DNA of 64,000 bases from an uncultured Dehalococcoidia bacterium (lineage in GTDB: Bacteria; Chloroflexota; Dehalococcoidia; Lucifugimonadales; UBA3495), in NCBI GenBank assembly GCA_951813535.1, contig OX638345.1:1315029-1379028 (forward strand). The letters run 5' to 3'. The notes beneath the pieces were generated by a model. That model saw only the letters and a list, made by a program, of their open reading frames with translations. It did no database searches and had not been told where the DNA came from. The translations under genes were made by a program, and so were the position numbers. Numbering within the stretch: position 1 is the first letter of the stretch; every line of letters begins with the position of its first letter. Positions 26,924-34,848 of the stretch are shown here, in pieces.

Positions 26924-27379
26924 ATGGCCGATACCGTCTCTCCCGAAACCCGCAGCCGCATTATGGCTCTGGTTAAATCCAAGGGCATGAAGCCTGAGAT
27001 GAAGGTCAGGCGGCTGCTGCATGGCCTTGGTTACCGGTATCGCTTGCATCGGGCTGACCTACCGGGTCGGCCCGATTTGGTTTTTCCTTCGCGCCGTAAG
27101 GTAGTATTCGTCAATGGTTGCTTCTGGCACCGCCACGATAATTGCCCGCGCGTGCGTATCCCTGCCACAAACCACGAGTACTGGGTAGCGAAGCTGGAGC
27201 GCAACCATGCCCGCGACGCCAAGAACATCGCCTTATTGGATGAACAAGGATGGGCGGTGCTAACGGTCTGGGAGTGCCAACTGCACGATCTGCCGACAGC
27301 TGCTGAACAGGTGATTGCCTTTTTGGGAGCCCCCGGCGCCATCTGCCAGCAATCCACTCACGCGGAGACGTCCAAATGA
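26924..27379 (+). CDS. vsr: Very short patch repair endonuclease Vsr
   Basis: 151 residues. Vsr nicks next to T:G mismatches created by deamination of 5-methylcytosine. The active-site pattern LPGRPDLVFPSRRKVVFVNG with Asp51, followed by CFWHRHDNCPR with His69, matches the E. coli enzyme closely, as does the N-terminal SRIMALVKSKGMKPE. Zinc-binding Cys and His residues are present. ATG at 26924; its stop overlaps the ATG of the following Uma2 gene in an ATGA junction (27376-27379), indicating translational coupling. Its place right after a C5 methylase is the usual arrangement. Confidence 0.95.
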   Translation: MADTVSPETRSRIMALVKSKGMKPEMKVRRLLHGLGYRYRLHRADLPGRPDLVFPSRRKVVFVNGCFWHRHDNCPRVRIPATNHEYWVAKLERNHARDAKNIALLDEQGWAVLTVWECQLHDLPTAAEQVIAFLGAPGAICQQSTHAETSK

Positions 27380-27981
27380 CCACGACTGTGACCCGTCCCC
27401 AAATCGCCCGCCGGCTCTTCACCGTGGGCGAATACCTGGCCATGGGCGAGGCCGGTATTCTGCATGAAGACGAGCGCATCGAGCTGCTGGCCGGGGAGAT
27501 CATTCAGATGGCGGCAATCGGGAACCGGCACCTCTTTTGCACCGACGCGCTGACTACGCTTCTGGTTCCGCCACTGGTGGGGCGCGCCATTGTGCGTGTG
27601 CAGGGTTCCATACAGCTGGATGAATATGGAATGCCGGAACCGGACGTTGTCTTGCTCCGGCCCCGGCCTGATTACCACGTCGAGACCGCGACGCCGGAAG
27701 ACGTGCTGTTGCTGATTGAAGTAGCCGACAGTTCGCTCGAGTACGACTATGGCCCGAAGTCGGAGTTCTATGCCGCCGCCGGCATCCCCGAATTCTGGAT
27801 AGCTAACCTGCGCACCGGCGAAGTTGAAGCCCGCACCGACCCGGTGGGCCCTGCGTACACTACCGTCCGCACAATTCCAGCCGACGGTAGCATCAGCCCG
27901 CGAGCCTTCCCCGACCTGACGCTGCGGCTGAGCGAATTCATGCCCCCACCAACGCCTAATCTTGCGCCCCCAACCTTGTAG
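27376..27981 (+). CDS. Uma2 family endonuclease (DUF820), coupled to vsr
   Basis: 201 residues of the DUF820/Uma2 family. Core nuclease signature: MPEPDVVLLRPRPDYH near 80-95 and DVLLLIEVADSSLEYD near 110-125, followed by KSEFYAAAGIPEFWI. ATG overlaps the vsr stop by four bases, so the two are translationally coupled. A second, only distantly similar Uma2 gene lies at 19.6 kb. Whether this copy belongs to the restriction island functionally is unclear; the higher GC of this gene is closer to the flanking chromosome than to the island. Confidence 0.88.
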   Translation: MTTTVTRPQIARRLFTVGEYLAMGEAGILHEDERIELLAGEIIQMAAIGNRHLFCTDALTTLLVPPLVGRAIVRVQGSIQLDEYGMPEPDVVLLRPRPDYHVETATPEDVLLLIEVADSSLEYDYGPKSEFYAAAGIPEFWIANLRTGEVEARTDPVGPAYTTVRTIPADGSISPRAFPDLTLRLSEFMPPPTPNLAPPTL

Positions 27982-28035
27982 GCATACAATCCGCCTCAAT
28001 CCACGGGCAACGTAGCGAAGGGGCATGGGGGCATC

Positions 28036-29364
28036 ATGGCGGTGAGTAATCCGGCGCGCCCGGGGCTGTTCTACGGGTGGTTCGTCGTGGCCACCTGCAT
28101 GTTCATTGCGTTCTTGACCATGGGCTCACGGAACTCCTTCGGCGCCTTCGTGGTTCCGATGGAAGCCGAGTTCGAGTGGAACCGGACCATCGTTTCCTGG
28201 GCGGCCGCCCTCGGCGCGCTGCTGAACGGCGTCACCCAGCCTTTCATGGGCTACCTCTTCGACCGCATAGGCGTCCGCATAGTGGTGATGTCGGGGCTCG
28301 TGGTGGTGGGCGTCTCCACCCTGCTGATGGCTGCCACGGGCAGTGTCTGGTATCTGATCGCCATGTTCGGCGTGGTAGCGGCGGTGGGACAAAGCGGCAC
28401 CTCGATGACCAACACGGCGGCCATGCTCAGCAAGTGGTTCCGGCGGCGCCGGGGACTGGTGATCGGATTGAACGCGTCGGGCATGTCGCTCGGCAGCCTG
28501 ATCCTGGTCCCGTTCGCAGCGTATATGATCAGCCTGATCGATTGGCGGCTGTCCTGGATTGTCCTTGGGGTGATGATCCTCGTACTCGGCATACCACTGG
28601 CGTTTGTTTTCCTCCATGACGACCCGTCGAAAAAAGGCCTGACCCCCGATGGTGACCCGGCGCCGGAAGGCGGCGCTCAGGGATCTCCCGGCGCGCCGGC
28701 GCCACCGCCGCAGCCGCTGTTTGCGGAGAACTGGAGACAGGCCTTCCGTTCGCTCCCCATCTGGCAGATGAGCTTTTCGTACTTCATCTGCGGGTCCACG
28801 ACGTTCATGCTTGCGGTGCACTTCGTGCCGATGGCCATCGAAGAGGGGATCAACCCGCAGACGGCGGCGCTGATCTTCGGGCTGATGTCGGGCCTCAACG
28901 CGCTTGGAGCCACGGGAGCAGGCTGGATTTCCGACCGGATCGGCGGACGCAAGAACTGGCTGGCGGCAGTGTACTTCTGCCGGGGCACGGGATACGTGAT
29001 CCTGGTAGTGTCGCTGCTGACGCCCGGGTTCCCGGTCGTGGCCGGGTTGCTCATTTTCGCTGTTGTCGCCGGTTTGTCCTGGATTGCAACTGCTCCGCTG
29101 ACCTCTTCGCTCACCGCAGAGGTGTACGGATTGAAGTCCATGGCGACCATCTCGGGAGTGGCGTTCCTGTTCCACCAACTGGGCGGCTTCACCAGCGTGC
29201 TCCTGGCCGGTTACCTGCGGGAGATCACGGGCGATTACATTGTGGCGTTCTCCATAGCCGCGGTGATGCTGTACCCCGCGGCGATCAGCGCCTTCACCAT
29301 CAGGGAACGCAAATATTCGGTGCGCTACCAGACGGCTCCAACCGTCGTCGCGGCGGCCGACTAG
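28036..29364 (+). CDS. Major facilitator superfamily transporter
   Basis: 442 residues with 12 predicted membrane segments. Starts with FYGWFVVATCMFIAFLTMGSRNSFGAFV, typical of the monocarboxylate/oxalate-formate-antiporter-like branch. The loop 2-3 motif (YLFDRIGVRIVVMSG) and the long cytoplasmic loop about residues 190-225, rich in Pro and Ala, fit MFS. C-terminal tail short. ATG at 28036. The substrate may be an organic anion. The next gene is a related but distinct MFS member, so these are a pair of carriers read in the same direction. Confidence 0.88.
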   Translation: MAVSNPARPGLFYGWFVVATCMFIAFLTMGSRNSFGAFVVPMEAEFEWNRTIVSWAAALGALLNGVTQPFMGYLFDRIGVRIVVMSGLVVVGVSTLLMAATGSVWYLIAMFGVVAAVGQSGTSMTNTAAMLSKWFRRRRGLVIGLNASGMSLGSLILVPFAAYMISLIDWRLSWIVLGVMILVLGIPLAFVFLHDDPSKKGLTPDGDPAPEGGAQGSPGAPAPPPQPLFAENWRQAFRSLPIWQMSFSYFICGSTTFMLAVHFVPMAIEEGINPQTAALIFGLMSGLNALGATGAGWISDRIGGRKNWLAAVYFCRGTGYVILVVSLLTPGFPVVAGLLIFAVVAGLSWIATAPLTSSLTAEVYGLKSMATISGVAFLFHQLGGFTSVLLAGYLREITGDYIVAFSIAAVMLYPAAISAFTIRERKYSVRYQTAPTVVAAAD

Positions 29365-29592
29365 CCGGATTGGCCGCGCCGAATCCTGTCACTATCCGTG
29401 GCACAACCGGCGGTGGTCGGGAGCCGCGGGCATGAGCACGGACTGTGGGTTCGTGCAGAGCGCCGGCTGAGGGTGATTCATGGCTCCGGGGACTAGCGTG
29501 TACTGGCGCCCCATATGCGCGCCTGCTATGATGGCACGATGTCTGGCGGTGTCCGGTCATCGCCTCACGGAACCTGAGACGCTAGGGGGCGT

Positions 29593-31065
29593 ATGACATC
29601 CAGATCCGCAGCGCCAGTTGCCGCGCCGATGTATTTCGGTTGGTACATCGTCGCCACCTGCTTCTTCGTTTCGTTCCTTTCCATGCCGGGCCGCCAGGGG
29701 TTCGGCCTGTTTGTTACTGAGATGGAACCCACCTTCGGGTGGGACCGCTCCGACATTTCCTGGGTGGGTTCCGTGGGATTCCTCATCAACGGAGCGATGC
29801 AGCCCATCATGGGCGCGCTGTTCGATAAGTACGGCCCGCGCCGGGTCTTCGGGATCGGACTGTCGATAATGGGCCTGGCGATCATGAGCCTGGCCTTCAT
29901 GCAGGACCTGGATCACTCGCTCAATCTGGGCGTTGTGAGTATTCCCCTCGACCTGCTGTGGTTCATCGCGGTGTTCTCCATCGTGATCAACACCTGCCTT
30001 AGCGCGGCGTCGATTACCAACATGCTGGCGCTGGTGGTGCGCTGGTTCCGGCGCAAGAGGAGCAAGGCGACGGGATTGGCCGCGGCGGGTACCTCCATCG
30101 GCGGGCTGCTGATGATCCCCTTCGCCGCGTACCTGATGGGTATTATCGACGGCGCCAGTTTGAACATCGCCGGTGTGGAGTTGGTTGGCTGGCGCACGGT
30201 GTGGTTCCTGCTGGGAGCGATGGTCGTGTTCCTGTCGGCGCCGCTGGCCGTGTTTTTCCTGCGGCCGAGCCCGGCGGAATTGGGCCTGAACCCGGACGGT
30301 GACCCGAATCCCGAGGACGCTCCGGCAGGCAGCGTGCCACAACAACGGCAGGCAGGCCTGTATGAAGTTAACAGTTGGCGGCAGTGCTTCAAGTCACCGC
30401 CGATGTGGCAGTTGTCCGGCGCCTATGTGGTTTGCGGCATCACCACCGGCCTGCTGAGCATTCACTTCATACCGTACGCGGAAGATATCCTGCCGGATAC
30501 GGTCAATTTCCTGTGGATGACCTTTGATGACAAGAAGGTCTTTGCCGCGCTGATGTTCGGCATAATGACCGGCCTCAACGCCGCGGGCGTGATCATTACC
30601 GGGTTCATGGGTGACCGGATGCGCCGCAAGAACGTGCTGGCGCTGGTGTACGCCACGCGAGGCGTGGCGTTCATGGCCCTGGTGTTCCTGCCGCTGATGG
30701 GCTACGGGATGCTGGGTCTGGTGGCGTTCGCCATGTTGTCCGGCATGTCCTGGGTGGCCAGCGTACCGCTCACGTCGACGCTGACGGCTGACGTCTACGG
30801 GTTCCGCGCGCTGGGAACCATCAGCGGGTGGGTCTTTTTCTCGCACCAGATCGGGTCGTTTTTCAGCATCCAATTTGCGGGCTACGCCTACGAGTGGTTT
30901 GGCAACAGCTACTTCTGGCCGTTCCTGATCGCGGGTCTGACCCTGATTCCGGCGTCGATAATGGCCTACAGCATCAAGGAATACCACTATTCCAGCCGGT
31001 ACAATTCGCGTCCGGCCGAGGGTGGTCCACAGCTGGCGACGGCCGGCGCTGGCGGGCGATACTAA
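29593..31065 (+). CDS. Major facilitator superfamily transporter (paralogous pair)
   Basis: 490 residues, 12 predicted membrane segments. N-terminal MYFGWYIVATCFFVSFLSM is related to that of the preceding gene. The central loop (about 225-260) carries the segment PSPAELGLNPDGDPNPED, which resembles the LTPDGDPAPEG part of the neighbour. The C-terminal half has an insertion (DILPDTVNFLWMTFDDKKVF) not seen in the neighbour. Upstream at 29524-29532 is an extended -10 TGCTATGAT, giving a transcript start about 55 bases before the ATG, so it can be transcribed independently. Likely organic-anion carrier; specificity unknown. Confidence 0.87.
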   Translation: MTSRSAAPVAAPMYFGWYIVATCFFVSFLSMPGRQGFGLFVTEMEPTFGWDRSDISWVGSVGFLINGAMQPIMGALFDKYGPRRVFGIGLSIMGLAIMSLAFMQDLDHSLNLGVVSIPLDLLWFIAVFSIVINTCLSAASITNMLALVVRWFRRKRSKATGLAAAGTSIGGLLMIPFAAYLMGIIDGASLNIAGVELVGWRTVWFLLGAMVVFLSAPLAVFFLRPSPAELGLNPDGDPNPEDAPAGSVPQQRQAGLYEVNSWRQCFKSPPMWQLSGAYVVCGITTGLLSIHFIPYAEDILPDTVNFLWMTFDDKKVFAALMFGIMTGLNAAGVIITGFMGDRMRRKNVLALVYATRGVAFMALVFLPLMGYGMLGLVAFAMLSGMSWVASVPLTSTLTADVYGFRALGTISGWVFFSHQIGSFFSIQFAGYAYEWFGNSYFWPFLIAGLTLIPASIMAYSIKEYHYSSRYNSRPAEGGPQLATAGAGGRY

Positions 31066-31089
31066 AGCGCCGTTTGACCGGCGCGGCGC

Positions 31090-31368
31090 GTGGTGACCGC
31101 TATGGGCGGAACAACGTTCGTGGCCATACTGGCGTCCCTGGGGCGTCACCACGGTGAGGCGGACCCGACCCTCCTGCAGTGGATCATGGCCGCCCTCAGC
31201 CACATCCTGCTGGGGAAGCTGGGTTTCACCGAACTCACCGTGGTCATCATCATTGGGATAATCATCCTGGCGATGCCGGCGATGATCGTGATCGCCTACC
31301 TTGCCAGCACCCGGCGCGCTTCGCCGCAGCCAATGGAAAGCGCTGAGCGTTTGACCCATCCTGAGTAG
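31090..31368 (+). CDS. Small membrane protein (unknown)
   Basis: 92 residues at most, with one clear hydrophobic helix (LTVVIIIGIIILAMPAMIVI) preceded by a weaker one near residue 12. Located 24 bases after the second MFS gene in the same direction. The exact start is uncertain: GTG at 31090, or an internal ATG at 31186 that would give about 60 residues. No family recognised. The cytoplasmic tail is polar. It could be an accessory subunit of the carrier, but this is only inferred from position. Confidence 0.45.
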   Translation: MVTAMGGTTFVAILASLGRHHGEADPTLLQWIMAALSHILLGKLGFTELTVVIIIGIIILAMPAMIVIAYLASTRRASPQPMESAERLTHPE

Positions 31369-31443
31369 CCCGCCGGATCGGGCCCAGGTCGCCGTCCCGG
31401 GCATGTCCGGAGACACTGCCACGTCGTGCTATGATTGTTGCCG

Positions 31444-32316
31444 ATGTGCGCCGTTATTCGTAAAGCAGTCATACCGGCCGCGGGGCTCGGGACCAGGTTT
31501 TTGCCGGTGACCCGCTCCGTGCCCAAGGAACTGCTCCCGATACTCGACCGGCCGATGCTGCAATACGTGGTGGAGGAGGCTGCGGAGGCGGGAATAACCG
31601 ACGTAATTGTCGTTACCTCCCCCGGAAAAGAAGGAATCGCCGAGTACTTCCGGCCGCGAGTGGATCTCGAAGATCGACTGGCCGACGATGCGCTGCTCCT
31701 GCAGAAAGTACGGTCCGGAGCGAACCTGGCCGACGTGTCATTTGTGATCCAGGAGGAACCGCTGGGCTTGGGTCACGCCGTGCTCACTGCGAGGGAAGCG
31801 GTCGGAGACGAACCCTTCGCCGTGATTTTACCCGACGACATCGTGGACCACTCGCCGGGTGTCCTGTCCCAAATGTTGGCTTCCATCGCTGGCGAAGACG
31901 GCGTGGCGGCAGTGGCCGTTGAGCGCGTCCCGTGGGAACTGGTGCAAAATTACGGCGTCGTGGATTCGGAGCCTTCCGGAGATGGACGGCATCGGGTCCA
32001 CGGGTTGGTGGAAAAGCCGCCGCCCGGCACGGCGCCTTCCAACCTGTCCATCGTGGGACGTTACCTGCTGCCGGCCCAGGTTTTCGACTGTCTGGAACGG
32101 ACGCCACCGGGAGCCCGTGGTGAGATCCAGCTGACTGATGGCCTGGCCTTGCTGATGGAAGACGTGGACGTTTATGCGTGTGAGTTCGATGGCATACGGT
32201 ACGACGGCGGCAACCCCCTGGGACTGTTGCGAGCCTCGTTGGAGTATGCGCTGAAACGTGACGACACCCGGCAAGCGGCGGCAGACCTGATTCGGCGGTT
32301 GGCGGCTGATCTGTAG
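31444..32316 (+). CDS. galU: UTP--glucose-1-phosphate uridylyltransferase
   Basis: 290 residues. N-terminal nucleotide-binding motif KAVIPAAGLGTRFLPVTRS, then PKELLPILDRPMLQYVVEEA, IQEEPLGLGHAVLTA, FAVILPDDIVD and LVEKPPPGTAPSNLSIVGRYL, all GalU hallmarks; the C-terminal FDGIRYDGGNPLGLLRA is also typical. Makes UDP-glucose from UTP and glucose-1-phosphate. The extended -10 TGCTATGAT (31427-31435) ends eight bases before the ATG at 31444, so the mRNA is probably leaderless. The matching UDP-glucose dehydrogenase gene at 61.2 kb is a remnant, so UDP-glucose is likely used for other glycans. Confidence 0.93.
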   Translation: MCAVIRKAVIPAAGLGTRFLPVTRSVPKELLPILDRPMLQYVVEEAAEAGITDVIVVTSPGKEGIAEYFRPRVDLEDRLADDALLLQKVRSGANLADVSFVIQEEPLGLGHAVLTAREAVGDEPFAVILPDDIVDHSPGVLSQMLASIAGEDGVAAVAVERVPWELVQNYGVVDSEPSGDGRHRVHGLVEKPPPGTAPSNLSIVGRYLLPAQVFDCLERTPPGARGEIQLTDGLALLMEDVDVYACEFDGIRYDGGNPLGLLRASLEYALKRDDTRQAAADLIRRLAADL

Positions 32317-32436
32317 CACAGCCAGGCTCAATTGACTCTCCCGACGGGCCCACCGTAGAATTGCCCGGCACTTGCGGCATGGCCCGGGTCCGCCGTTTTT
32401 GCTCCACTCCACCCTTGAAACAGGAGATGCCAAACC

Positions 32437-32673
32437 ATGGCAACGAAAGCCTTTTTGCTGGTTGAAACCGCTGTCGGGCGGACCAGAGACGTAGCCACCA
32501 CATTGCGGGACCTGGACGGCATCGAATCTGTTGATGTGGTCACGGGTCCTTACGACATAATCGCGGTGATCTCGGGCGAGGATATGTCGGTCGTCGGGGG
32601 GTTGGTCACCGAGAAGATTCACACGGTGGTAGGAGTCGTGCGAACCGTGACGTGCGTGGCCGTGGACGCTTGA
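32437..32673 (+). CDS. Stand-alone Lrp/AsnC ligand-binding (RAM) domain protein
   Basis: 78 residues. Whole protein is a single RAM/ACT-like beta-alpha-beta fold: FLLVETAVGRTRDVATTLR, then the GPYDIIAVISGEDM and VVGVVRTVTCVAV strands, as in the effector-binding half of Lrp/AsnC regulators without the DNA-binding half. Such proteins bind small amino acids and may act with other regulators. ATG at 32437 follows AGGAG. It lies between galU and an acyl-CoA dehydrogenase gene in the same direction. Confidence 0.85.
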   Translation: MATKAFLLVETAVGRTRDVATTLRDLDGIESVDVVTGPYDIIAVISGEDMSVVGGLVTEKIHTVVGVVRTVTCVAVDA

Positions 32674-32725
32674 TGCCCGGTCGAGGCTGATCACGACGGT
32701 TACCTGATTTCGCGGGAGGCATGGT

Positions 32726-33901
32726 TTGGAGTACCGCTTTACTCCGGAAGACGATCATTTCCGAGACGAACTGGCACAGTTCATCCGGGCGGAACTCCCA
32801 CCCGAATGGGAGGGAGGCGGACGCTGGCCCGAGGAATACGATTGGGACTTCACCATGCACTTACGCGGCCGCTTGGCGGAACGCGGCTGGCTGACGATGC
32901 ACTGGCCGGAAGAGTACGGCGGGCAGGATGCTTCGCCGGTACGGTCGGCTATCTACAACGAAGAGCTGGCCTACCTGCGGGCGCCGGGACGAGACATCTT
33001 CGGCGTGCGGATGCTGGGCCCCACACTGATGATCCACGGCAGCGAGGAGCAGAAACAAACGCATCTGCCTCCCATCGCGCGCGGTGAAATCCAGTGGTGC
33101 CAGGGTTACAGCGAACCCGAGTCGGGCTCCGATCTGGCGTCGCTCAGCACCAGGGCCGTACGGGACGGCGACGAGTACGTAATCAACGGATCCAAGATCT
33201 GGACGACGCTGGCGCATCATTCCGATTGGATCATGTGCCTGGCCCGCACTGACCCGGAAGCACCGAGGCACCGAGGCATCAGCTTCATCCTGGTCGACAT
33301 GAAAACTCCTGGAGTTGAGGTTCGGCCGGTGGTCAACATGGCCGGCGGGCGCGAGTTCAACCAGGTGATTTTTGACAACGTCCGCGTACCCAGCAGCAAC
33401 GTGGTCGGCGAGGAAAATCGCGGTTGGTACGTGGCGGTGACGCTGCTGGACTTCGAGCGTTCGGGCATCGACTACTCTGCCATCGCGCGGCGGCTGCTGG
33501 ATGACACGCGGGAGTACGCAGGGCAGGTCTCACGGAACGGCGTCAAGGTGACGCAACAACCTTGGGTCCGCAACCTCTTTGCCGACCGGTATGTGGAGTG
33601 TGAAGTGGCCCGCCTGATGGCCTATAACGTGGCCTGGATGCAGGGTGAGGGTCTGGTTCCCAACAAGGAAGCGTCCATGAGCAAGGCTTTCGGGAGCGAA
33701 ACGCTGCACCGGTCCGCCAACAGCGTGCTGGAAGTGGCGAGCCTTGACGGCGCGCTGGGACGTGGCGAGAAGCGGGCTCCGCTGAATGGCCGCCTGCCGG
33801 AGAACTGGATGATCAGCTTCTCCCACAAGATTGCGGGCGGCACCTCGGAAGTGCAGCGTGGAATCGTGGCCGGCCGTGGCCTGGGGTTGCCCCGGGGGTA
33901 A
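32726..33901 (+). CDS. Acyl-CoA dehydrogenase family protein
   Basis: 391 residues with the ACAD fold. N-terminal helical domain (YRFTPEDDHFRDELAQFIRA), signature WCQGYSEPESGSDLASLSTR near 120-140, VINGSKIWTTLAHHSDWIMC beta domain, then the C-terminal helices ending in AGGTSEVQRGIVAGRGLGLPRG, which contain the FAD-adenine contact. Start is TTG at 32726 after GGGAGG; the ATG at 32721 is in another frame. It oxidises an acyl-CoA or a related thioester and passes electrons to ETF. Substrate unclear; a dedicated CoA ligase is absent. Confidence 0.9.
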   Translation: MEYRFTPEDDHFRDELAQFIRAELPPEWEGGGRWPEEYDWDFTMHLRGRLAERGWLTMHWPEEYGGQDASPVRSAIYNEELAYLRAPGRDIFGVRMLGPTLMIHGSEEQKQTHLPPIARGEIQWCQGYSEPESGSDLASLSTRAVRDGDEYVINGSKIWTTLAHHSDWIMCLARTDPEAPRHRGISFILVDMKTPGVEVRPVVNMAGGREFNQVIFDNVRVPSSNVVGEENRGWYVAVTLLDFERSGIDYSAIARRLLDDTREYAGQVSRNGVKVTQQPWVRNLFADRYVECEVARLMAYNVAWMQGEGLVPNKEASMSKAFGSETLHRSANSVLEVASLDGALGRGEKRAPLNGRLPENWMISFSHKIAGGTSEVQRGIVAGRGLGLPRG

Positions 33902-33907
33902 CCCCGG

Positions 33908-34348
33908 CTATTCGTCGTCGCCGGACAGGATCCTGGCGAGTTCCGGGGTGAGTTGCACGCCCTGCTGTTCGAGCGCAGCGCTGATGCGTTCGCGTTCTGT
34001 GCGGCGGCCGGCCTTGATGCCTTCTCTGCGCCCGCGTTCGTGGGTTTGGCGTTCACGTTCGCGTTCTTGGCGCCGACGTTCGCGGGCTTTTCGTTCCGCG
34101 GCTTCTTTGGCTGCGAAGAACATTCTGAAAACTCCATAGAGCGTTGCGGTGGTGGGGAATAGCAACAACGTTGCGGTTATTATAATCCCATCTTCCCGGT
34201 TGGTCAGTTCCTCGAGATAGCCCAATATGGGCAGACTGTCGCAGAAGACGCAGATGTTTAAGCCGACCGAAAGCAACATGCTGGCGCTGATTGACGCTGC
34301 GCCGTCAAAGAACCGCCAAAGGGAGGGATTGGGGGCGTCTTCGGTCAT
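33908..34348 (-). CDS. Membrane protein with charged coiled-coil tail (unknown)
   Basis: 146 residues. Two hydrophobic segments (ISASMLLSVGLNICVFC near 20-36 and IIITATLLLFPTTATLYGVF near 52-72) followed by a strongly charged helix (KEAAERKARERRRQ and ERERERQTHERGRREG) and a short C-terminal helix. The protein therefore looks like a membrane-anchored coiled coil. ATG at 34348 lies 26 bases downstream of the HTH gene, so the two form an operon under the palindromic promoter at 34726-34782. Nothing catalytic is visible. Function unknown. Confidence 0.6.
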   Translation of the reverse strand: MTEDAPNPSLWRFFDGAASISASMLLSVGLNICVFCDSLPILGYLEELTNREDGIIITATLLLFPTTATLYGVFRMFFAAKEAAERKARERRRQERERERQTHERGRREGIKAGRRTERERISAALEQQGVQLTPELARILSGDDE

Positions 34349-34374
34349 CGGTTGGTTCGCTCCGTGGGTGGCGT

Positions 34375-34716
34375 CTACGCTGCCAGGCTGGCGAACGCAG
34401 CGGCTTCTGCTGGTGTCAATTCCCGCATGGCGTCGCGGCAACGGCGCAAGACTCGAAACACGGTCCGCTGGGTCACGGAGAATCGTTCCGCCGCTTCCGG
34501 GATGGTGAGACCTTCGCTGTGAATCACGGAGGCCATGTGCAGATAACGCCCCAATCGACGATATTTGTAAAACCATTCCATGTCGTCGAACTTGCACCGG
34601 GGTAAGGGGCAGTCAAAGCAGGTTGAGGCGACCTCACATCCGGTGTCCTCGTAGTGGTCGAATCTCGGTTCGGCGATTTGGCGCTGCTTGGGTGCCACGG
34701 CGTTCATGGCGAACAT
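34375..34716 (-). CDS. HTH-domain protein with an N-terminal Cys cluster
   Basis: 113 residues. Residues 22-40 hold GCEVASTCFDCPLPRCKFDD, four cysteines spaced as in a small zinc or iron-sulfur binding site. Residues 55-95 form a helix-turn-helix (SEGLTIPEAAERFSVTQRTV) with a recognition helix and a basic tail (FRVLRRCRDAMREL). This makes a DNA-binding regulator, possibly redox- or metal-responsive. ATG at 34716 follows GGTGG. The gene is the first of an operon with the membrane coiled-coil gene. It could act on its own promoter, which holds two palindromes. Confidence 0.65.
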   Translation of the reverse strand: MFAMNAVAPKQRQIAEPRFDHYEDTGCEVASTCFDCPLPRCKFDDMEWFYKYRRLGRYLHMASVIHSEGLTIPEAAERFSVTQRTVFRVLRRCRDAMRELTPAEAAAFASLAA

Positions 34717-34725
34717 AATCCACCT

Positions 34726-34782
34726 CGAAACGTACGTTCTAAACACTCCAGCATTATAGAACGGCCGTTCGTCGAACGTCAA
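34726..34782 (-). promoter_or_regulatory. Promoter with two LexA-like palindromes
   Basis: On the minus strand TTGACG (complement of 34777-34782), an 18-base spacer and TATAAT (complement of 34753-34758). The spacer contains the palindrome GAACGGCCGTTC (34759-34770), which with the flanking C reads CGAAC-N4-GTTC. A second box, AGAAC-GTAC-GTTTCG (34726-34740), lies downstream of the -10. Both match the Gram-positive-type LexA consensus CGAACN4GTTCG in most positions. Confidence 0.6.
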
Positions 34783-34848
34783 GAGCGCAGGCAACGGGCT
34801 TTCGGAGCGTTTCCGAAAGGAATCGTCCGTCGAGACGGGATTGGGGGC

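Noticed and set aside
28126-29178. A 350-codon minus-strand frame under the first MFS gene
   Set aside because: The plus frame has 12 hydrophobic segments and a start; the minus frame is Arg/His-rich shadow.
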